This document shows, one piece after another, positions 34,401-45,791 of a stretch of 64,000 nt of DNA (its first letter is position 1; each line of letters starts with the position of its first letter). The notes beneath the pieces were generated by a model that was not told the origin of the DNA, did not search any database, and was given only the letters and a program-made list of their open reading frames with translations. Source of the stretch: Closterium sp. Naga37s-1 (taxonomy: Eukaryota > Streptophyta > Zygnematophyceae > Desmidiales > Closteriaceae); assembly GCA_947471745.1 (NCBI GenBank), contig CANJKZ010001154.1, positions 491,001-555,000 on the forward strand, read 5' to 3'. Position numbers and translations under genes: made by a program.

Positions 34401-36615
34401 GGGGGTGATGATGCTTCCCATGCTACCCAGATGCATGATCGTGCACCTGAGGATGCTGCTGGTAGTGCTGATGGGAATGGTGATGGTGGTGGGAATGGCG
34501 ATGGTGGTGGTTATGGTGATGGGCAGAATGAGCATGTTGATCATATTGAGCATGGTGAGTATGATGGCAGGCATGATGACAAGCGCTATGACTATGACAA
34601 TCACACGCCTCCTGCTGCTGCCAGCTCTGCGGTTCTGACTGCTGCCATAACCATGCTCAACAAGCCCCTGTCCCCTGTCAAGCCCCCCGGCACCCCTTCC
34701 TCCCGCTCCCCCCGCATCGCCTCCCTCCGCTCCCCCCGTTCCCCCGCCTCCTTGTCCGCGCGCCCTTCCCCCCCTCTCTCCCCGCTCTCCCCCCGCGCCC
34801 CCCTCCCCGCACCTGACACCTCCCCTGAACACGCTGCTTCGTTCCCGCTTGACCTACCTTCGTCCGCTGTTCCCCTGCCCGCCCTGCCCGCCCTGCCCGC
34901 CCTGCCTGTTCTGCCGGCGCTATCAACAAGAGAACCTACCCTATCTCGATCATCTCCCTCTGACTCCCATGCTGCTTCTCCTCCTCCCCCATCCGCGCTT
35001 CACCCTGCTTCCTCCTCTCCCTCCGCGCTCCCTCTCGACTCCCACCACCCCGAACCGTTCTCCACACCTCTGTACCTGGAAGAGCCATCATCCCTGGCGC
35101 TACCTGCTGCTGCTGCTTCGGCATACCTTCAACCGCCCTATACCTCCTTGCAGCCCACCTATACCTCTCGTTATGCTGCTCAATACGGGGCAGGGGCAGG
35201 AGCAGGGGTAGGGGTAGGGGCAGGGGCAGCAGGGGCGGGAAGGGGTGGGAGGGCTAGAGTGGGGGTGGCAGCAGCGGCCCTAGCAGCTATGGCGGGAGGG
35301 GGTAAGGGCAGGAAGGCTTGGTCTCGTACCACTGCTGCTGCTGCTCCTGCTGCTGCTGCTGCTGCTGCTGCTCCTGCTGCTGCTGCTGCTGCTGCTGCTC
35401 CTGCTGCTGCTGCTGCTGCTGCTGCTACCCCTGCTGCTGATCTTGATGCTGCTGCTGCTGTGGGTGAAGTGGAGGGTGGGGCGGAGAAAGGGGCAGCGGG
35501 ACGGGAGGAGGGAAGGAGGGAGGAGGAGGGGCAAGGGAAGGCGAGAGTGGGAACACGGAGGAACCAGGAGGAGGAGCGGCAAAGGCTCAAGGCGCTGATT
35601 CGCAGCAGTGAGGAGGGGGACGAGGGGGACGTGGGGGACGTGGGGGACAGTACGGGGAGCGTGGGGGGAACAGGAGTGGTGGGCCGGGCTTTTGAAAATG
35701 AGGCGCATGGGGTTGGCGCGAATGGGGATGAAGCTGATGGGATGAGGAGCAGCAGTGGGGGCTCATTCGGGTGGGGCATGCGGCTGTTGCAGCAGTCTGG
35801 TTCCGGGTGTAAAGAGGTGGAAATTTTAGAGGGAGATGGGGAGAGTGGCGAGGGGAGAGGAGGGGAGGAGACGGAGGGGCGTGATGAGAGTGTGGCGCGA
35901 GGGGGGGTGGTGGGCGTGACAGGGGCAGTGGCAGCAGCACACGAGCAGGAAGCAGAGAGGGACGAGGGGGGGAGAGGGGAGCGAGGATGGGGGAGTGAAG
36001 CGGAGGGGAAGGGAGGGGAGAAGGAGAGAGAGGAAGCAGGAGCTCCGAGTTTTGAACCGTCTCGAATTAAGAAGGAAAGGATGGAAGCAGGGGGAGGACG
36101 AGGTCCGGATTACTCCCGGTTCTGGAATCAGAGCAGGGCTAGAGCGGAGCAAGGGGATGAAGAGGAGGAGGAGGAAGAGGAAGAGGCGGAGGAGCCTCAT
36201 TGGGAGGTGTTGAGGGACATTCATGATGAAATGGCTGCTGAGTGGCTGCGCCGTGGACTGCTGAAACGAGCACTTGGTGAGTCGCAGGGTGTGCAGGATG
36301 CCGAAGAGGAGACAGAGGAAGAAGAGGGGGGTGAGGAGAGGCGGGAGGCAGGGGAGGAGGAGAAAGGTGTTGAGGAGAAGGGAGTGGGGGAGGAGGGGCG
36401 GGAGGAGGATGAAGGGGAGGTGGTGGTGGTGAAGGAGGTGGTGATGGTGGAGGAAGAGGAGAAAGGTGAGGAGAGAGAGGTGGTGGTGGGGTTGTGGGAG
36501 GCGCGAGGGAGGGAGGAGACGAACGAGGAGCGGAAGGAGGCGGTGAGTGTTGAGGGGTATGTGAAAGGTGGGGAGGATGGAAGAGAGGTTGTGTGCTCCT
36601 CTGGTGCTGAATCAT

Positions 36616-36646
<31 letters not shown>

Positions 36647-37647
36647 ATCGTCGCCTGTGGCGCCTCCTCCTGTGTTGCCTTCCTTCAATTCCTTCTTCTC
36701 CCCTTCGTCCTCATCCTCCTCGCCTCCTTCTGTCGTACAAACCCGGTCCGCAGCACCAGCAGCAGCATTACCGCCACCACCGGGAGGAGCAGCGGCAGCA
36801 GCAGCAGCGTTACCACCACCACCAGGAGCAGCAGGTGCTGCAATAACAGCAGTGACAGTGCCAACACCACTCTCGCCTCCCTCCACTGAGTCTGCGCCTG
36901 CTGCAAGCACCCCGTTCTCTCCGCTGCTCTCCCCTTTCTCTCTCTTCTTTGGCACCACCAGCAACAAAGCAGACGAAGCTCACCCTTCTGCCGACACTGC
37001 CACCACCGCTGCCACTGCCTCTGCCACTGCAGCCGTTACTGCCATTCCCACTGCCACTTCCTCCACTGCTTCTGGCAGCCCTATAACGGCAACAGAGTGT
37101 AAAGAAGACTACAGAATGAATGGTGGGGACAGTAGAGAGCAGATACCAATGATACGAGCACAGGAGGAGATGGCGCAGGAGCAAGAGGAGGAGGAAGAGG
37201 ATGAGGGGAATCGGTGGTGGGAGAAGGGGAGCGGGGGCTTGCTAAGGTACCGTAGTGGTGGGAGTGATATGGACCCGTTTGGCTCAGGCAAATTCTTGTT
37301 GCCTTCTGAGAAGATAGGATCAGGTGATGCGTCATCCCACCCTCATCATTCTCTCCACTCTCACCAGTCTCGCCAGCTTGACAAGCCGTTTGGCTCCGGC
37401 AAGGGCTTTTTCCTGCCCTCGGAAAAGAGAGGATGGCTGATGGGAGGGAGCGTGAAGGAGGGCGAGGAGACGGGGGAGAAGGATGATGTGGAGTCTGGCG
37501 ATGGGGATAGGGATGCTGGTGTGGATAGAGATGAGGGTGGGGATGGGGATATGGCTAGGGATGGCCGTTTTGAGAAGGATGACGGAGGGAAGACGGAGGA
37601 TGAGAGCACGGAAGGCTCAGAATCCAAGTCAGGCGAACGAGCTAAGG

Positions 37648-37710
<63 letters not shown>

Positions 37711-40700
37711 GAGTGGTACCACCACCGGCTGCTGAAGCTGGATTTTCCTCACCTGACCCATCCACAGGCGCACATGCCCCGTGCACCCCTCACATACAGG
37801 ACAAACGCATCTTCTCCTCCCCCTCCACCGCCTCTCCGTCCCCAATCCCCTCTTCCACCGCCTCCCCTTCCCCTCTCTCCTCATTCACCCCCTCCCTCTC
37901 CACACCCTCTCCCCCCACTGTCCCATCCTCCTCCTCCTCCTCCGCTTCCTCCTCGTCAGCATCATCAATGGCGCCCCACACGCCTCCTCTCCCCCCGCCG
38001 CCTGGCCGTGCGCTCGTCTTCTCCCCCGCCTCGCCCTTGGAGGAGCAGCCTGAGTCGACTCAAAAGTCAAATGCGCCTCCTCTGCTCCCTCCGCTTGGCC
38101 GTGTTCTCGCCTTCTCCCCCGCCTCGCCCTTGGACGAGCACCCTGAGGGCGCTATTTCGGAGGCGCCTCAGAGATCGCCTCTTTTGCCGCCTCCCCCTGG
38201 CCGTGTGCTTGCCTTCTCCCCCGTCACACCCTTGGGCGAGCGGGCTGAAGAAGACCATACTATAAAGGCGCCTCTAGAATCGCCTCCTCTTCCTCCTCCC
38301 CCTGGCCGTGCGCTCGTCTTTTCCCCCGCCTCGTCCTTGGACGAGCGGTGTGAGGGTGAGAGCGTGTGCGCCACAGCAACCACTGGTGCTACCCAGCAAC
38401 CACTCGCCAGTGCTACTCGTGGCGGGCAGAAACTCGAATGGCGTGCAGGGGAAGGAGGAGTTACCACGAGGGTAGCTGCGGACACACGAGCAGATGCAAG
38501 GGCAGAGGAGAGAGCAGAGGAGAGGGCAGCGGAGGGAGAAGGGGAGAGAGAGGAGACACGAGCAGGGGAAGCAGGAACCATGAGGAACACAGCAGCAGTG
38601 ACCTCACTCCCGGAGCGGCTGTCACCTGCGCACCATCACTACCAGCACCCAACCTCGCCCTCCCAACAAGCGGCATCTATAGACCTGCCCTCCCCATCCC
38701 AACAAGCTGCTTCAGTGGAGCTAACCTCCCCCTCCCAACACGCAGCATCTCTAGACCTGCCCTCACCGTCCCAGCAGGGAGTGTCAGTGGAACTACCCTC
38801 GCCGTCCCAGCAAGGCACATCAGTGGAGGTATCCCCAGTGGGGTCCCAGGGAGGGCGGATGAAGCCGTGGCGCAGCAGAAGCATTGGCGCCCGGGCAGGC
38901 ATTCCCAGCCCCAGAGCAAGCATTCCCAGTCCCAGGTCTCGTGAAGCGGGGACAGCAGGAGGGGCAGGAGGAGCAGGAGGGGCAGGCGGGGCAGGGGGAG
39001 GGGCTGGTGGGTCTCTGGTTAGTCCCAGGTCAGGCAGGATATTGAGTCCGAGAGGGGGAATGAGCGGGGCAGGGGAGGGAGAGGAGGGCAGGGGGGGTTC
39101 CCTCTCCTCTGCCTCGTCCGCTCGCCTCGCACGCCCGCCACTCCCAGCACCCCCCATCGCCTCCGCCTCCTTCTCCCCCTCTCTCTCTTCTGCCGCCACC
39201 ACCGTCAACGCCGCTGCTGGTGCTGGTGCTGCTGATGGTCTTTCCAAGCCCCCATTGACTTCCTCCTCCTCCTTTGGCTCGCTTCCTCTCTCGTCCCTGC
39301 ACTCGCAGCTCTCCCTACCACGCCTACCCCGCATCACCACCGCGGCCTCTGCTGCTGTCAATGCTGCTGCTGCTCGTACTGGCAGCTCCATTGCTGCTGC
39401 TGCTGCTGCTGCCGCTGCAACTGCTGCGTCCAGTGCGAGGAGTCGCAGTGAAGGCAACAGCCCGTCAGTGGCAATGACATCTGCAATGGCATCTGGAAGG
39501 TCATCATCGGGCGCAGCAGGGAGCGCACTCAGCTTCTTCTCCTCCTCGCCCTCCGCCACCCCTCGCTCGCTCTCGCCCAGCCGAACAGCTCCACCGGTCA
39601 ACCCGCGGCGCTGGCTCGACTGCCTCAAGTCGCACCCACTGATCGGGCCCAAGGTGGGTACAATCTAGCAGAAATTGAGAAGTCTTCTGAGACGAGGTGA
39701 CTTTTGAGTCGACTCAAAAGCCGAGCAGCACCGCCGGTGGTGAACCCTCCGCACTGGTTCAACTGTCTCAAGTCGCACCCACTCAACGGGACTAAGGTGG
39801 GTCGAGTCTCGTGAACGCCAATTATCTTCAAGTCTCACCCACTCGTCGAGCCCAAGATGGGCTGAATCTGGGGGCTTTGAAATGATTTGTGAGGCGTTGC
39901 AAAGTCAGCTCTTGATACAGCTCAGAAACCAACTCTAAGTCCCATCTGGCAGAATCTAGCTGGCTTTTGAGTCGACTCAAAAGTCAACTCGGCTTATAGG
40001 CCAACTCTAAGTCTTATCTGGCAGAATCGAGCACACTTGCACACATGCTTCCTACTTGCATGTGTGGGCTGCGCTCTATAAGTGCACGTCCATAGTGGCT
40101 CACCCACTCAAAGCAGGCATGTGTGCCATCTCACACACACCCCCTCTTCCCCTTCCTTCCGCTTCCAATCCCTTCCCTTTCTTCCGTTTTCCTCCCCGTC
40201 TCTTCCATCTCTCTCTCCCGTCTCTTCCCGTCCCCCGCTCCACAGATCACGGCACGAGACGAGGGGCCGCTGCAGTTCATTCAGGACATTCGCATTCTCG
40301 ACTGCCCCAACAGCGCCAAGGTCAGCCTGCCACCCTTGCATTCGCATTCTTAACGTCTACTCCTTTGAAAAGTCTCAAGAACACCGTGTGCTGTGCTGTG
40401 CACACGGTACCGTCCTGTGCTGTGCTGTGCACACCTGCACCGTCCTGCACCGTCCTGTGCCATTACCTCCGTGGTTCCCTTCTGTGCCGTTCCACGCCTC
40501 CCATCCCATAAAATCATACACATGAAAGGTCTCATTGAAAGCTCATATCTACGCATGAACTCATCAGCTCACCTACGAATCAACTCTCACCCACTCACTT
40601 GGATCTCCGTCTGAGCTCCTCTGTCCTCGCCTCCTGGGCTTCCCCCATCCACGCCATGACACCACGACAGGGAGCACGAGTGGAGTTTCTATTCCGCGCC

Positions 40701-42742
40701 AACCCCTTCTTTGGCAACATCAGGGTGAGGCTCGGCCACTGCCCCTCTGTTGCACTGATATGCAACCCCTTGGTAGACACTGCCTTTTAGGTGCCTGGTA
40801 ATTTCGTGATTTGTGATGTGATATGTAACACATTGAACCTTGAGGCATCTCAAGGCTTAGGTTTCGTTTGCATGCTCTCTGACTGTTTCTATGATTGACG
40901 AGTCACACGCCCATCCACCCGCTTCTCCTGCCTTTGCATTTCTGCGTGTGCATACGTGCATGTGTGTTTGTTGTTCGTGTGCATGTGTGTTTGGGAATGT
41001 GTGCACGTGCATGTATGCATGCGTGCATGTGCTTGTATGCATGCGTGTGTGTGCATGCATGCATGTGTGCAGCTGACCAAGTCGTACATAGTGAAGGACA
41101 GGATTCGCTACGGTGACCCACTCTTCTCCAGCATCCAAGGGTCAGTCACCCGCCGACTGGACCATTGCTCTTCACCCACTCCCACTCCCACTCCCGCTCC
41201 CGCTCCTGCTCCCGCTCCCCCTCCCGCTCCCAACCCCGCTCCCAACCCCGCTCCCAACCCCGCTCCCAACCCCGCTCTCACTCCCACACCTTATTCTCCA
41301 CCTGCCTTTTTTTTTTCCAGTTTGTTATCACGTTATTGCCTCTTCGATCTGTTGATGCTCTATCACCCACCCACTTCCTCACCCACTCTCCTTTCTCCTC
41401 TCACCAATCTCCCAACTTTCCCCCTTCCACACTCCTCTCCCTCCATTTGACCCTCGCCTTCCTTCCCATTCTTCCCCTCGCTCTCCCTTTCCACCCCTTC
41501 TATCTTCTGAGGCTCTCCAAAATCCCCTTCCATGTTTCCAATCTGTACTAACCCCAACCCACCTAACCCCCCTCCCCCCCCCCCCCCCCCCTCCTCTCCC
41601 CCCCATGTCCTTCCCCTCCCTCCCCCCTTCGAACCCTTTCTCAGCTCCACCATTCATTGGCTTCCAGGAAAAGACGTCACCAAGAGACCTCCCCTCCCCT
41701 CCTCTCGCTCCATCTCCTCCTCCTCCTCCCCTTCTCTCTCCTCCTCGACCACCACCACTGCCACCGCCACCGCTCCATCCACTGCCGCTTCTACCACTCC
41801 TGCTGCGACAGAACCTGCTGCTGCTGCCGCCCCTGCTAGTTCTGGCGGATGGTTTGGTTGGTTCAAACCGGTAGCAGCAACGGCTGCAGCAGCAAACGCC
41901 ACTGATTCTACTGCCACTGGTGCTGCTGCTGTTGCAGACGCAAGTGGGATAGGAGGAGGTATCGGCAACGAGGGAGAGGGGAGAGGTGAAGGAAGAGGGG
42001 CAGTGCTCGGGCAGCAGCAGCAGCAGCAAGTGGAGGAGGAGGAGAGTTTCTTTTTCTTCTTCCGCTCGCGCCCCGCACTCACAGAGGAGGAGTCGTCAGA
42101 AGAGACTGTGGTAAGCGGGAGGGGTGGAGACTTTTGAGTCGACTCAAAAGTAACTTTGGGAGGGGGGGTTTTAAGGTTTGAGGCGCGTGCGCTCACAGAG
42201 GAGGAGTCCTCAGAAGAGACTGTGGTAAGCGGGAGGGGGGATGAGTGGGACAGGGGAAGTGCGGGAAGGGGGAAGGGGGAAAGGGGAAAGGGGAAGGGGA
42301 AGGTGGGGAGGCAGGAAGGGGGTTGGGGGGTGGGAAGGAAATGTAATGTAAGTAATGGGCTGAAGCGGACGAGAGAAGGGGCGAGACTAGCAGGGGCAAG
42401 ACAGAAAGGGAGGAGGTGAGAGGGGCAGGCATGGGAGCAAGTGGTTTGTGAGTGGGCAAGTGTGAGGAACGGGTTATGGCGATTGTTTTGAAGGACTCCG
42501 CGTGGTTGCTGCTGCTGTTTTTGAGTCGACTCAAAAACAAGGCTGAGGAACGAGGTACGGCGTTTGTAATGTTTTGAAGGACTCCATGTGGATGATGCTG
42601 CTGGTTCGGATCCTCACTCCGAGTGTTGTTACATCTGTGTGCTTCGGGGTGCGTGCGTGCGTGTGTGCATGTGTGAGGGGAATGGGGGCGTGGGTGCATG
42701 TGTGTGTGCGTGTGTGAGGTGGGGAGGGGGGGATTGGGGCGT

Positions 42743-42811
<69 letters not shown>

Positions 42812-45318
42812 TTTCTGTGTGTGTGCGTGCATGTGTGTGGAGAGCAGGAGCTGAAGCTATTGGAAGATGTGGTGACACAGGCAGCGGAGAGAGAGTAAGT
42901 GATTCCATGCACTGCCATGCTCTCTCATGCACTCTCATCACCACCCTATCACTTTACCCATCCTCCCAATCATCACTCAAGCGCTCTTGCCTCTTACCCC
43001 TATCCATTTCCACTTGCCACTTGCCACTTGCCACTTGCCGCTTGCCACTTGCCGCTTGCCACTTGCCGCTTGCCACTTGCCGCTTGCCACTTGCCGCTTG
43101 CCACTTGCCACTTATCCCTTATCCCTTGCCTATAGCCCCTTGCTTATTGCTCCTTACTTGATATCTCGTGCCCCTTGCTCCTCGCCACTTGTTCCCTCTT
43201 CCCCTTTGCCCCTTATTTCCCCTTCTCCTTGATTATCCTTCTCACTTTCCGCGTTCCCCTTCCCCTGCTTCCTCCATCCCGCCCTGATCCATTCCCCCCT
43301 GTTCGCAGCATTGAGGTTCCGAAACGAATACCCACCAACCTGTTTCCCCCTGTTCCCTTTCCTCTGCTTCCTCCACTCCCCCAACCCTCTCCCCTCCTCG
43401 CAGCATCGAGGCTCCGGAGAGAATAGTGACCAACCTGCTGGCATGGTACTCGCACCTGGGGGAGGGCGCAGGGGACGACGAAAGCAGCAGCTGCGGCAGC
43501 AGCAGCAGTGGGACAGAAACCACAGAGGGGGAATCTCTGGAAGCAGAGAGAGAGGGGAGTGGGAGGAGTAAGGGGAGTGGGAGGAGTGAGGGGACTGAGG
43601 AGGGTGATGGTGGGTGCACTGGTACTAGTAGGTTGATGGTAGCGGGTGTAGGGGCGGAGATGATTAAGGGTGATGGGAGGAGTGGGGCCCGACTGGTGTG
43701 GCGGGATGGGGTGAGAGTAGAGGAGAGAGGGGACGGGGAGGAGGAGGAAGAGGAGGAGGAGGAGGAAGGGAAGGCGAAGGATGTGGGATGGAAGCAGATA
43801 GCTAGGTACACGACCAATGGGGATGGTTTAGCAACGGTGGGTAACGATTCGGTAGGAAAAGGGAAGGCGGAAGACGAAAATGACAGGGAAGAGGAAGGAA
43901 AGGAGGAAGGCGAGCAACTAAAAGGCCATGAAGTCACAAGCGAGCCAAACTCCCCTCGTATCATACCCCTCTCCTTCCCTCCCTCTTTGGCCTCCCCCGA
44001 TCGCTCCCCCCATTCCTCTTCCAGCCCCATCCCGCCTCAACTCTCCACCCATCGCCTGCCCGCGCTCCTTGCTCCCCCCCATCCCCTTCCGCCGCTTTCC
44101 CCCTGCGCCACCACCCCTCCCCCTCCCCCCTGCCCAGCGCAACCCTGGTCTGAGCAGGGGCTGTGGCAGCTGGGGCTGAGACCCGGCCCAGATGCGGCTA
44201 GGTTGAGAGAGGTGCGCTTGGATAGCCTCAGTGCTGCTTTGAAGGGGCAAAAGTGGAGGCTGGGAGGGAGGGGGGCGGGCGAAGGGAAGGGGAAGTGGGG
44301 AGGAGGGAGTGATGGGAGTGGGAGTGATGGGGAGGAGGGTGGGGAGGAGGGAGAGGAGGAGGAGGAGGAGGAGGAGGAGGAGGAGGAGGAGGAGGAGGAG
44401 GAGGAGGAGGAGGAGGAGGAGGAGGAGGAGGAGGAGGAGGAGGAGGAGGAGGAGGAGGAGGAGGAGGAGGAAGACGAAGTGGAGAGGTTGGGAGAGATGC
44501 TGATGAAACTGGAACAAGAGAGAGGGGCGGGGGTTGGGAAGGAGGAGGCGGAGAGGGGTGTGGAGGGAGGAAGGCAAGGTGAGGAGACAAGGGGAGGCGA
44601 GGAGGAGGAGAGGGAGGAAGACATTGGGAGTGAGTCTGATGATGGTATGATGCCAGGGATGGTGGATGGGAGGGAGGAGGAGGAGGATGGCGAGGAAGGA
44701 ACAGGGAGTAGAGCGAAGCCAAGCAGCAGCAGCTGCAAGAGCGGCAGCGACTTCAACGCAAGAATAGAAGCTGGAGATGAGTTTTACAGATGTGGAGGGG
44801 AAGTTGCAGGGAGGGAGGCAAATGCAAGCACCGCTTTGACCGCCCCACCCAAGGGGACCTCTGCGCCATCTGGAAGACCATCCGACACATCACTTGACAC
44901 CTTCTCCCACACATCACCTGAGACATCACCTGACGGCACACCTGACAGGACCCCTGAAAGCACACCTGAAGGCCACCTGGGGAGCCACGGCAGCTGGAGC
45001 CTGCGAATGGGGAGTGAGAGTGAAGAGGCAGAGATGCCGGGGATGGGTGGGGCAGAGGAAGAAGAAGAGGACGACTTTGATGTGCCTCTAGAAGCGTTGC
45101 AGAGCCTCCGCCCTGCTGAGCCACACCCTCTCCTCCTCCTGCCGCTCAGACTCACCCCCCACACTCCCACCGCGGCTGCTGCCGCTGCCGCTGCGGCTGC
45201 GGCGACTGCAGAAGCAGCGGAGGCAGCGGCGGCGGAAGTGGCGGCGGTGACAGCAGCGGCGGGGATGCATTCTGGCTGGCCTGCTGCAGGTTGCCTCCCT
45301 GCTCAAGCGCCCTCGTAA
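31408..45318 (+). CDS. NAP (nucleosome assembly protein) domain protein with giant N-terminal extension
   Basis: Exons: 31408-32224, 32563-39653, 40246-40320, 40671-40724, 41073-41140, 41645-42110, 42848-42894, 43404-45318. All are GT-AG with compatible phases, giving 3,510 residues. The NAP core spans about residues 2,620-2,900 and is spread over seven exons: [83 protein letters not shown] and [14 protein letters not shown]. These match the NAP1 order (DEGALKYL, EFFFAENPFF, LTKTY, EWYPGKCLT, SFFNFF). NAPs are histone chaperones. Residues 1-2,600 are low complexity, with [16 protein letters not shown] repeats (37981-38350) and PSQQA(A/V)S repeats (38655-38830). The C-terminal exon has a run of about 40 Glu, like NAP acidic tails. 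The usual long NAP dimerisation helix before the earmuff is not evident. Exon 2 might hide introns or belong to a separate gene, so the extension is less certain than the domain. Confidence 0.75.
33580..33610 (+). repeat. Short CAG (Gln) tract inside NAP gene exon 2
   Basis: A CAG run encodes QQQQQQ within the low-complexity extension. It is one of many amino-acid homopolymers in this exon, the longest being Ala tracts near 35336-35460 and 37650-37710. Confidence 0.6.
37980..38360 (+). repeat. Four coding repeats of ~100 bases ([16 protein letters not shown])
   Basis: Four consecutive units encode [54 protein letters not shown] and [20 protein letters not shown] palindrome site (38051-38062) falls exactly between units one and two and adds the residues PESTQKS. 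Confidence 0.85.
38051..38066. repeat. Palindrome site 2 (TGAGTCGACTCAAAAG) inside coding sequence
   Basis: The core TGAGTCGACTCA with right arm AAAAGTCA lies between the first and second coding repeats and is translated as ESTQKS. The left arm is replaced by CC. It is the only copy of the palindrome in an exon. Confidence 0.85.
39590..39803 (+). repeat. Tandem copy of NAP exon 2 donor edge, with palindrome at junction
   Basis: The end of exon 2 ([21 protein letters not shown], donor 39654 GTGGGT) is repeated with offset 143 ([22 protein letters not shown], donor 39797 GTGGGT). A third, shorter copy lies near 39829-39872 (AAGTCTCACCCACTCGTCGAGCCCAAGATGGG). The perfect palindrome at 39701-39720 sits between copies one and two. 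Confidence 0.9.
39701..39720. repeat. Palindrome site 3, perfect 20 bp (CTTTTGAGTCGACTCAAAAG)
   Basis: A perfect 20-bp inverted repeat, preceded by TGA, lies between the two copies of the exon 2 donor edge. Confidence 0.95.
39964..39983. repeat. Palindrome site 4, perfect 20 bp
   Basis: CTTTTGAGTCGACTCAAAAG, followed by TCA, lies between two copies of CCAACTCTAAGTC(C/T)(C/T)ATC (about 39928-39961 and 40001-40033), each continuing TGGCAGAATC. Confidence 0.95.
42075..42240 (+). repeat. Tandem copy of NAP exon 6 donor edge, with palindrome at junction
   Basis: CTCACAGAGGAGGAGTCGTC...GAAGAGACTGTG followed by donor GTAAGCGGGAGG (42111) recurs with offset 114, giving a second intact donor at 42225. 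The palindrome 42131-42150 lies between the copies. The second copy also carries CTCACAG, an acceptor-like sequence, just before the exon-like part. Confidence 0.9.
42131..42150. repeat. Palindrome site 5, perfect 20 bp
   Basis: CTTTTGAGTCGACTCAAAAG lies in intron 6 of the NAP-domain gene, between the two copies of the exon 6 donor edge. Confidence 0.95.
42467..42602. repeat. Intronic tandem duplication of ~50 bp with palindrome at junction
   Basis: GAACGGGTTATGGCGATTG...TTTTGAAGGACTCCGCGTGG followed by TGCTGCTG (about 42467-42517) recurs as GAACGAGGTACGGCGTTTG...TTTTGAAGGACTCCATGTGG with TGCTGCTG (about 42549-42602). Palindrome site 6 separates them. This duplication lies within intron 6 and does not involve a splice site. 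Confidence 0.85.
42518..42537. repeat. Palindrome site 6, perfect 20 bp (TTTTTGAGTCGACTCAAAAA)
   Basis: It has the same 18-bp core as the other sites with an outer T/A pair instead of C/G. It lies at the junction of the 42467-42602 duplication. Confidence 0.95.
42745..42810. repeat. (GT)33 microsatellite in NAP gene intron 6
   Basis: Thirty-three GT units end shortly before the acceptor of exon 7 at 42847. Confidence 0.95.
43017..43112. repeat. CTTGCCACTTGCCG short tandem repeat in NAP gene intron 7
   Basis: About twelve 7-base CTTGCCR units (CACTTGC / CGCTTGC) form a small minisatellite in intron 7. Confidence 0.85.
43300..43440 (+). repeat. Tandem copy of NAP exon 8 acceptor edge
   Basis: The exon 8 start (CGCAG then CATCGAGGCTCCGGAGAGAA, exon from 43404) is preceded 95 bases upstream by CGCAG and CATTGAGGTTCCGAAACGAA (exon-like start 43309). 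Using the upstream copy would read [12 protein letters not shown] and then reach a stop, so I treat it as a decayed decoy acceptor. Confidence 0.85.
44352..44471 (+). repeat. (GAG)n tract encoding about 40 Glu in NAP gene exon 8
   Basis: An almost pure GAG repeat encodes an acidic run. Acidic C-terminal tails are a normal NAP feature, here expanded. Confidence 0.9.
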
Positions 45319-45791
45319 AAACGGTCTTGTCCTCTTAGCTCTCCCTATCTTTCCCTAGCTCTCTCTCCCTGGCTCTTCGTAGCTCTGTTTGCCCCCTCTC
45401 TCCCCGTTTTCCCCTTGCCTCTCCTCCTTGTCTAAACTTCTCAAGATTCCCATCACCTTCTCATGTTGCTACTTTATTTATGATAGCAAGCTAAGAAGTC
45501 CAATTATTTTCCTGCTCACATGACCCGAAGCAGTCAAAAGCGGACAGGTGGGTTGCCAAGGCCTTACTTCCATCAACTCATGTTATTTTCCTGCTCACAT
45601 GACCCGAAGCACCAGTAGTACTTTTTCTCTCATGTAACCAAACACCCAAAGCGCTAACCCCCCCACACATTCCCACACGCCGTGTCTCTCACTGTCCCTT
45701 CCCTTCACTCCCATCCTTGTCGCTTCCGGTCACCTACTCCCCTTGTCTCCTCTGCTCACCCACTCCTTGTGTGGCCTCCCCTCCCTCCTGC
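45319..45791. other. Short interval between NAP and F-box genes; pyrimidine-rich
   Basis: After the stop at 45318 the plus strand is pyrimidine-rich (CTCTCCCT...) and contains a duplicated TTATTTTCCTGCTCACATGACCCGAAGCA (about 45504 and 45583). It ends in a convincing polypyrimidine tract and acceptor (CTGCCTGCAG at 45801-45810), so part of it is probably an intron. Confidence 0.5.

Noticed and set aside
32814-34832. A 672-codon minus-strand frame opposite the NAP gene exon 2
   Set aside because: It is the antisense shadow of low-complexity coding DNA (Pro/Ser/Leu-rich) with no motif. The plus-strand frame is much longer and spliced consistently.
43017-43112. CRISPR-like regular repeat
   Set aside because: The units are 7-base direct repeats without spacers. 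It is an ordinary minisatellite in an intron, and no CRISPR array is present in this eukaryotic window.
43309-43400. Alternative start of the last NAP-gene exon at 43309
   Set aside because: The frame from this acceptor soon stops and the residues depart from the NAP pattern. The copy at 43404 continues with [14 protein letters not shown] as expected.
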